A stretch of DNA of 9,976 bases from JBGOTP01 sp041476545 (lineage in GTDB: Bacteria; Acidobacteriota; Vicinamibacteria; Vicinamibacterales; CAVVIG01): the NCBI GenBank assembly GCA_041476545.1, contig JBGOTP010000181.1, forward strand, positions 1-9,976. Direction: 5' to 3'. Of this stretch, positions 5,469 to 9,976 are shown in pieces; within the stretch, counting starts at the first letter, position 1, and every line of letters starts with the position of its first letter. The position numbers and the translations under genes were made by a program. The notes beneath the pieces were generated by a model. That model was not told where the DNA came from. It saw only the letters and a program-made list of their open reading frames with translations, and searched no databases.

Positions 5469-6356
5469 ATGACTGAACCCGCCGCCGATTCCCAGGGCGT
5501 GCTGCGCGCCGTCAATCAGTTCTACGAGGAGAACCCGTTTCCCGGGTTTGACCTCGCGAAATACAAGACGAAGGAGGATCTGGGCCGGCAAGCCAGTTGG
5601 TGGGCGCACAAGCTGGATGCTGAAATCCCGTTCGATACGGACGTCGTGGACATCGGGTGCGGCACGGGTCAACTTGCCTGCTTTCTCGGCCTGAAGGGGC
5701 GGCGCGTCATGGGTGTCGATTACTCGCAGCACTCCCTGGCTCTCGCCGAGTCGCTTCGGGACAAGTTTCGTCTTGCGAATGTCCGTTTCCAGCGCGAGGA
5801 TATCCTTCAACTCAGCTTACCGGACAAGAGTTTCGATTACGTGTTCTGTAACGGCGTGCTGCATCACACGAGCGACCCGTACGGCGGCTTTCGGCACCTC
5901 GTTCGTATCACCCGACCCGGCGGGTTCGTCGTTGTCGGCTTGTACAACCGATACGGGCGATTGATGCTGTACATACGCCGGCGAATGGTACGCTTGCGAA
6001 TGAAGTTCGATCCCGCCGCGAAAGACGCCGCTCTGAAAAAGCAGTTGGTACGCATGGAAGCGGATCCCGAGAAGCGACGGACATGGTGGGCGGATCAGTA
6101 CGAGCACCCGCACGAAAGTACCCACACTGTGGATGAGGTTCTCGGTTGGTTCGCCAAGAATCGTATCTCCTACGTCAGTTCGTTTCCGAAGGCGGAACTG
6201 TTTTCGTCCTCCGAGATCGAGAAGATCTTCAAGCCGCGGCGTTCGGGCGCCTTCTTCAATAGCCGGTTGGCTCACGTGCTGGTGCAGCTGGGCTGGGTCG
6301 TGACGCAGAACGCCGGTGGCGGGTATTTCGTGTTGGTGGGCCAGAAGTCCGCGTGA
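5469..6356 (+). CDS. Class I SAM-dependent methyltransferase
   Basis: 295 residues from ATG 5469; a GTG at 5448 would add seven residues and overlap the candidate -10 element. After an N-terminal segment NQFYEENPFPGFDLAKY (16-32) of a type common in such decoration-cluster methyltransferases comes the Rossmann fold: motif I VVDIGCGTGQ (59-68), the acidic end of strand 2 GVDYS (82-86), then FDYVFCNGVLHH and ITRPGGFVVVGLYN, which correspond to post-motif I and motif III regions. The C-terminal third (AADPEKRR-WWADQYEHPHE) probably forms the acceptor cap. It likely O-, N- or C-methylates a small molecule or sugar nucleotide in the cytoplasm. Its stop overlaps the GTG at 6353 of the carbamoyltransferase frame (GTGA), so the two are translated from one transcript. 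The acceptor cannot be deduced. Confidence 0.87.
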   Translation: MTEPAADSQGVLRAVNQFYEENPFPGFDLAKYKTKEDLGRQASWWAHKLDAEIPFDTDVVDIGCGTGQLACFLGLKGRRVMGVDYSQHSLALAESLRDKFRLANVRFQREDILQLSLPDKSFDYVFCNGVLHHTSDPYGGFRHLVRITRPGGFVVVGLYNRYGRLMLYIRRRMVRLRMKFDPAAKDAALKKQLVRMEADPEKRRTWWADQYEHPHESTHTVDEVLGWFAKNRISYVSSFPKAELFSSSEIEKIFKPRRSGAFFNSRLAHVLVQLGWVVTQNAGGGYFVLVGQKSA

Positions 6357-6361
6357 GTTCC

Positions 6362-8098
6362 ATGAACATCCTGGGAATTTCAGCTTTCTATCATGATGCG
6401 GCGGCCTGCCTTCTGCGCGACGGCGAGATTGTTGCCGCCGCTTCGGAAGAGCGCTTCACGCGCAAGAAGCACGACGCCGACTTCCCCATCAATGCCATTC
6501 AATACTGCCTAGATGAAGGAAAAGTTCGCGCCGACGACCTGGCCTATGTCGGCTTCTACGAGAAGCCCTTCATCAAGTTCAAACGCATCCTCTACACCCA
6601 TCTCGCCTGCTACCCGTTCTCCTTCCGGCCGTTTCTGAAGGCCATCCCGTCCTGGATGCGCGAGAAGCTGGTCATTCCGTCGGTCATTCGGCAGCGGATT
6701 GGATACGAAGGCGACGTGCTGATGATCGAGCACCACCTGTCGCATGCCGCCTCCACCTACCTGCTTTCGCCCTTCAAGGAAGCGGCGATCCTGACTGTCG
6801 ATGGCGTAGGGGAATGGTCAACTGCGACGTACGGCCGCGGTACTGGAAATGACATCAGCTTCTTCAAGGAGATCCGCTTCCCCCATTCCCTCGGCCTGCT
6901 CTACTCGGCATTCACGTACTACCTGGGCTTCACGGTCAACAGCGCCGAGTACAAGGTCATGGGCTTGGCGCCGTATGGGCAACCGCGATACTACGACGCC
7001 GTCCGCAAGCTGATCGATGTGCGCGCCGACGGCAGCTTTCATCTGGACATGACCTACTTCAACTACCTCACTGGTCTCACCATGACCAACAGGAAGTTCG
7101 ACCAATTGCTCGGCGGGCCCGTTCGGAAACCCGACGACCCGCTGGAGCAGCGTCACAAGGATATCGCTGCGAGCGTGCAACGCGTCACCGAAGAGGTCAT
7201 GCTGCAGATGGCGCGCTACATTGGTCGGGAGACGAACTCCGACAATCTCTGCCTCGCTGGCGGGGTGGCCCTCAACTGTGTGGCGAACGGGCGAATCCTG
7301 CGCGAGGGGCCTTTCCGTCATATCTTCATACAGCCAGCAGCGGGCGACGCGGGCGGAGCAATTGGCGTTGCGAGCTACATCTACCATACGCTGCTGAAGC
7401 ACGATCGCCACTTCGTGATGCGGCACGCGTTTACGGGGCCCGGCTACTCAGAAGAGGAGATACGCGACTTTCTGAGCGCCAACCAGATCCCGTTTGTGGA
7501 ACTGCCGCGCGAGGATCTGCTGCGTCGCGTGGCGCAGCTGATTGCCGACCAGCAGGTGATCGGCTGGTTTCAGGGGCGCATGGAGTTCGGTCCGCGCGCG
7601 CTCGGCAGCCGGAGCATTCTAGCCGACGCCCGCAATCCGGAGAACAAGGATCGCGTGAATCTGAAGATCAAATTCCGCGAGAGCTTCCGTCCCTTTGCGC
7701 CCGCGGTACTCGCCGACCGCTGCGCCGACTATTTCGAGCTGGAGGAGCCGAGCCCATACATGCTGCTAGTCGCCCAGGTGCGCGCTGACAAGCGAGTCAT
7801 TCCGTCGGTGACCCACGTAGATGGATCCGCCCGGGTTCAAACGGTCGATCGGGAGGTTGATCCGCTCTTCTATGACCTGATTGCGGAGTTCGATCGCTTG
7901 ACGGGCGTGCCCGTGATTATCAACACATCGTTCAACGTGCGCGGCGAGCCGATCGTCTGCACGCCGACCGATGCCTATCGCTGCTTCGTGTTGACCGGGA
8001 TGGACTTCTTGGTGCTCGGTAACTGCCTCATCGACAAACGCGTGCCTCTCCCGCGGATAGAGTCAGTAGATTGGGAGCAGACGTTCGCGCCTGACTAG
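6362..8098 (+). CDS. O-carbamoyltransferase (NodU/CmcH/TobZ/SxtI family)
   Basis: 578 residues from ATG 6362, whose product MNILGISAFYHDAAACLL begins as family members usually do; GTG 6353, overlapping the methyltransferase stop, would add three residues. The N-terminal Kae1-like domain shows GISAFYHDAAA (5-15), EERFTRKKHDADFP, HHLSHAAS (124-131), whose histidines belong to the family's metal site, TVDGVGEW (145-152) and NSAEYKVMGLAPYG (193-206). Further on come CLAGGVALNCVANGR (297-311) and the C-terminal signature RMEFGPRALGSRSILADARN (406-425), KFRESFRPFAPAVL and NTSFNVRGEPIVCTPTDAYR. Enzymes of this family convert carbamoyl phosphate and ATP to carbamoyl adenylate and transfer the carbamoyl group to a hydroxyl on a sugar or small molecule. 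All expected motifs are intact and the length is normal (about 570-610). It is followed two bases later by an SxtJ-like gene. In this setting the acceptor is probably a sugar of the surface glycan. Confidence 0.93.
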   Translation: MNILGISAFYHDAAACLLRDGEIVAAASEERFTRKKHDADFPINAIQYCLDEGKVRADDLAYVGFYEKPFIKFKRILYTHLACYPFSFRPFLKAIPSWMREKLVIPSVIRQRIGYEGDVLMIEHHLSHAASTYLLSPFKEAAILTVDGVGEWSTATYGRGTGNDISFFKEIRFPHSLGLLYSAFTYYLGFTVNSAEYKVMGLAPYGQPRYYDAVRKLIDVRADGSFHLDMTYFNYLTGLTMTNRKFDQLLGGPVRKPDDPLEQRHKDIAASVQRVTEEVMLQMARYIGRETNSDNLCLAGGVALNCVANGRILREGPFRHIFIQPAAGDAGGAIGVASYIYHTLLKHDRHFVMRHAFTGPGYSEEEIRDFLSANQIPFVELPREDLLRRVAQLIADQQVIGWFQGRMEFGPRALGSRSILADARNPENKDRVNLKIKFRESFRPFAPAVLADRCADYFELEEPSPYMLLVAQVRADKRVIPSVTHVDGSARVQTVDREVDPLFYDLIAEFDRLTGVPVIINTSFNVRGEPIVCTPTDAYRCFVLTGMDFLVLGNCLIDKRVPLPRIESVDWEQTFAPD

Positions 8099-8100
8099 CA

Positions 8101-8337
8101 ATGGCTTTCCTCAGAAAACTTTGGACGCTCTGGAAGGCGTTCGCGCATGCCTTGGGGCGCGTGCAGACCGCCATTCTCCTCGCGATCATCTACCATGTCG
8201 CGGTCGGGCCCATCGGATTGGTGTGCCGGTTGACAAAGCGCGACTTGCTCGGATTGCGGCCGGTCGAAGGTGATTCGTTCTCAGTCGACGCGCCGCCTAT
8301 TTCAACTACCTTGGAACAGGCACAGAAGCAGTTTTAA
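8101..8337 (+). CDS. Short SxtJ-like membrane protein
   Basis: 78 residues starting two bases after the carbamoyltransferase stop, with no clear ribosome binding site of its own, so translation is probably coupled. A basic amphipathic N-terminus (FLRKLWTLWKAFAHALGRV, 3-21) leads into one membrane segment (about 22-43, TAILLAIIYHVAVGPIGLVC), then RLTKRDLLGLRP and a polar tail. The pattern LW-x-x-LGRV, hydrophobic stretch, P-I-G-L, RL-x-x-RD-L matches the C-terminal part of SxtJ-family proteins as I remember them. Those are usually nearer 130 residues with additional N-terminal membrane segments, which are missing here. Position between a carbamoyltransferase and DUF5989 supports the call. The molecular role of SxtJ proteins is unknown; a membrane scaffold for the carbamoyltransferase is a guess. 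Confidence 0.7.
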   Translation: MAFLRKLWTLWKAFAHALGRVQTAILLAIIYHVAVGPIGLVCRLTKRDLLGLRPVEGDSFSVDAPPISTTLEQAQKQF

Positions 8338-8376
8338 CGCGGGAGCAGTAAGTTTTTCTCGGCTCTTGAAGCCGTT

Positions 8377-8380
8377 GGAG
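8377..8380 (+). promoter_or_regulatory. Shine-Dalgarno sequence of the DUF5989 gene
   Basis: GGAG lies five bases before ATG 8386 and decides between this start, the out-of-frame ATG at 8381 that is followed at once by TGA, and the in-frame GTG 8383. It is among the clearest ribosome binding sites in the window, consistent with the 48-base gap that prevents coupling with the preceding gene. Confidence 0.6.
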
Positions 8381-8385
8381 ATGTG

Positions 8386-8556
8386 ATGCGCAAAGTTCGA
8401 ACGCTGGGCCGGTTAGTCAGGGATCTCTGGCAATTCATGAACCATGACAAGCTCTGGTGGATGTCGCCGATCTTGGTGCTTTTGATTGTGATGAGCGTAT
8501 TCCTGATTGTCGTCGAGGGCTCGGCGCTGGCGCCGCTCATCTACGCGATGTTCTGA
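8386..8556 (+). CDS. DUF5989 family small membrane protein (SxtK-like)
   Basis: 56 residues. The protein begins MRKVRTLGRLVRDLWQFMNH, continues KLWWMSPILVLLIVMSVFLI and ends VVEGSALAPLIYAMF. This is the full DUF5989 pattern: a basic helix with LWxF, a WW-x-x-P entry to a single membrane helix (about 25-43), and the conserved EGSALAPFIY-type C-terminus. It is the fourth gene of the + strand operon, 48 bases after the SxtJ-like gene. DUF5989 genes are typically found next to carbamoyltransferases and SxtJ-like genes, and the equivalent in the saxitoxin cluster is sxtK; no biochemical function is known. A broken copy of the same gene lies at 3240-3350. Confidence 0.88.
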   Translation: MRKVRTLGRLVRDLWQFMNHDKLWWMSPILVLLIVMSVFLIVVEGSALAPLIYAMF

Positions 8557-8571
8557 GCCGCCACCGTTGGC

Positions 8572-8591
8572 CGCGCTGGGATGCCCGCGCG
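8572..8591. terminator. GC-rich hairpin between convergent genes, possible bidirectional terminator
   Basis: CGCGC-T-GGG (8572-8580) can pair with CCC-GCGCG (8584-8591), eight base pairs with a bulged T and the loop ATG. It fills most of the 37-base gap between the DUF5989 stop and the hydrolase stop (8594), where a shared terminator would be useful. No T-run follows on either strand, which lowers confidence. The equivalent gap at 3351-3395 has a similarly placed hairpin. Confidence 0.35.
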
Positions 8592-8593
8592 CG

Positions 8594-9976
8594 CTAGGAC
8601 TTCGCGAGCGCTCGTTGCACCGACGGCAATTCGAGGATCACGTCCCGGAGCTCTGCCGCGATGAGTCGATGGCCGACGGCGTCCGGATGCGCGGGATCCG
8701 AATGCAGGTAGAAATCTCCGTACACGTCGATGTACGTGCCACCGGGATGGATGATCAACCCGCGGTCCGGCGAACCCATCATCGGAAAGCCGTTCACCAC
8801 GAACGTGTCACGGAACTCGCGCGCGCGCTTTCCAGTCTCGTCGGGCGCAAAGTACGAATAGATGACCTTCTGACCCGGTGAGAGACTCGATTGGAGGGAC
8901 CACACGCCGTCGCCGGCGTGCTCGTCTCCGTGCGTACCGTCATCGTAGAGGGCCTCGATATCCGTCTTGTCGCCCGGGAAGATGCGAGAACGCATCCAGA
9001 CTTCCTTGGGGGTGCCATCAACCACGACGCGGAACACGAATTTGTCCGCTGTTCCCGGCACCGTCGTCAGTGCCAGTCCGCGCTTGGTGGCAATCTCGCG
9101 GTCGCGCTCCGCCTTCTTCTCACGGAAGAGTGCTGCGATGTCGACGAGCGGCGCGCCAGTCCGGTGCGCGCCCTCGGTCGTGGCGGTGACAGCGTCGGTC
9201 TCGTGCAGGTCGATGTTCAGCAGCACGAGCGAGAAGCCCTCGCGATCCCCGACCGATTTCACCTCGCTGATTGCCCCAACCATTTCGTCAAGCCCAACCC
9301 CCCCCTTGAACGGACCCTGGGGTTGCGGCTCCGTCGGCGGGACCAACGCCCCAGTGCGGAAGAGGAGCACCCGTAGGCTGCGGTACGTTGCGCTCAGATT
9401 GAAGACTTCTGTGGCTTCGAAGAGAATCGTGCCGCGCCAGGTCCGGCTCACGTGCAGCTCGTCGCTGAGTTTCCTGTGGAGGGGAAAGAATCGGTCGTTC
9501 GTGCCGAAGGCGAAGGTGACGACGTCTGCGTGGAACCCCAACGCAAGGTGTTTCAGCCGCTCGACCCCTTGCAACGATGCGTGCCCAGGAACACCGAAAT
9601 TCAGTACCTGGAATCGTCCAGGGTGTTGAACGTCGAGGAGTGCTTGAAGTTGCCGTGGATACCCTTCCTCGACTTCCATGTTATAGCCGAAGGTCGAGGA
9701 GTCCCCGAGACACGCAATGCGCAACACTCCAGGTGGTTTGTCACGGGAGATCTCGCGGTCCCTCATGCCTGCCGAGTTGGTGTGAACGGTATAGGTCTCC
9801 GGGCCGTTTCGAAAAACGGGAAGCCGCGGGTACGTGATCTCGACGTTCGGTCGAAGCGCGTTCAGCGTCCAACGATCCGGTTCGTAGAGACGCGGGCCCG
9901 CTCCCAACATCGCCCGGTTGACCCCCAGATCGTAGTTGTCCATCGGAATGGTCGAAGGGAGCGAGATCAAACCCAC
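8594..9976 (-). CDS. Membrane-anchored SGNH/GDSL hydrolase (SxtL-like position), copy 2, N-terminus cut by window edge
   Basis: 460 residues are visible. The GTG at the very edge is not a start: the first visible residues (GLISLPSTIP) align with LISLPSVIP just after the anchor of copy 1 (3396-4868), so about 27 residues including a membrane segment should lie beyond 9976. Alignment by eye is almost gapless over the full length, with more than half of the residues identical. Catalytic blocks are CLGDSSTFG (Ser93), FAFGTND (155-161), and DPAHP with Asp427 and His430. The same inserted segment occurs between blocks III and V (about 312-398), with ALYDDGTHGDEHAGDGVW. The gene converges on DUF5989. 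It is therefore not in the carbamoyltransferase operon and must have its own promoter outside the window. In the saxitoxin cluster the equivalent gene sxtL is also a GDSL-type hydrolase, for which removal of carbamoyl or acyl groups has been considered. The substrate here is unknown. Confidence 0.85.
   Translation of the reverse strand: MGLISLPSTIPMDNYDLGVNRAMLGAGPRLYEPDRWTLNALRPNVEITYPRLPVFRNGPETYTVHTNSAGMRDREISRDKPPGVLRIACLGDSSTFGYNMEVEEGYPRQLQALLDVQHPGRFQVLNFGVPGHASLQGVERLKHLALGFHADVVTFAFGTNDRFFPLHRKLSDELHVSRTWRGTILFEATEVFNLSATYRSLRVLLFRTGALVPPTEPQPQGPFKGGVGLDEMVGAISEVKSVGDREGFSLVLLNIDLHETDAVTATTEGAHRTGAPLVDIAALFREKKAERDREIATKRGLALTTVPGTADKFVFRVVVDGTPKEVWMRSRIFPGDKTDIEALYDDGTHGDEHAGDGVWSLQSSLSPGQKVIYSYFAPDETGKRAREFRDTFVVNGFPMMGSPDRGLIIHPGGTYIDVYGDFYLHSDPAHPDAVGHRLIAAELRDVILELPSVQRALAKS

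Noticed and set aside
4879..5469. Long - strand open frame (196 codons) across the divergent intergenic region
   Set aside because: The product is dominated by Arg and Ser with no hydrophobic core pattern and no recognisable motif, as is typical of chance frames in GC-rich DNA. The + strand frame in the same region looks more like protein.
6818..7426. 202-codon - strand frame opposite the carbamoyltransferase
   Set aside because: It lies fully within a gene whose family motifs are all present, and its own product matches nothing I recognise.
5469..9976. Reading the region as a saxitoxin or other toxin cluster
   Set aside because: Only the carbamoyltransferase block resembles sxt genes. No polyketide synthase, amidinotransferase or hydroxylase genes are visible, and the neighbours are glycan genes.

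Overview
This window looks like part of a surface-glycan (O-antigen, capsule or exopolysaccharide) biosynthesis and decoration region from a high-GC, probably Gram-negative bacterium. The Gram-negative inference rests on an LpxD-type acyltransferase and membrane-anchored extracytoplasmic enzymes. The lineage cannot be named from the sequence. No rRNA, tRNA, CRISPR array or transposase gene was seen.

Left part (1-3128, all + strand, tightly packed): the C-terminus of a DegT/DnrJ/EryC1-type sugar aminotransferase, an LpxD-like N-acyltransferase, a GT2 polyprenyl-phosphate-type glycosyltransferase, a possible 37-residue linker ORF, and an acyltransferase-3 integral membrane protein. The first two fit an amino-sugar step: a keto-sugar nucleotide is aminated, then N-acylated. 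The GT2 enzyme and the membrane acyltransferase fit transfer of a sugar or acyl group at the membrane.

Middle (3129-5468): a short stretch holds a broken copy of a DUF5989 gene, whose last 13 codons and stop differ from the intact copy at 8386-8556 only by four silent changes. It runs convergently into a membrane-anchored SGNH hydrolase (- strand). About 600 bases without an intact gene follow, containing a plausible gene relic, a strong GC hairpin element and a candidate promoter for the next operon.

Right part (5469-9976): a + strand operon of a SAM methyltransferase, an O-carbamoyltransferase (NodU/CmcH/TobZ/SxtI type), a short SxtJ-like membrane protein and DUF5989 (SxtK-like). It converges on a second SGNH hydrolase (SxtL-like position) that runs off the window edge. 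The order carbamoyltransferase - J-like - DUF5989 - SGNH/GDSL hydrolase matches the I-J-K-L block known from the saxitoxin cluster, but nothing else here suggests a toxin. The setting is glycan decoration.

The two SGNH hydrolases are clear paralogues, and each is preceded by DUF5989 or its relic in the same convergent layout. I read this as a duplicated DUF5989/SGNH module, with the first DUF5989 copy interrupted and the second still attached to the carbamoyltransferase operon.
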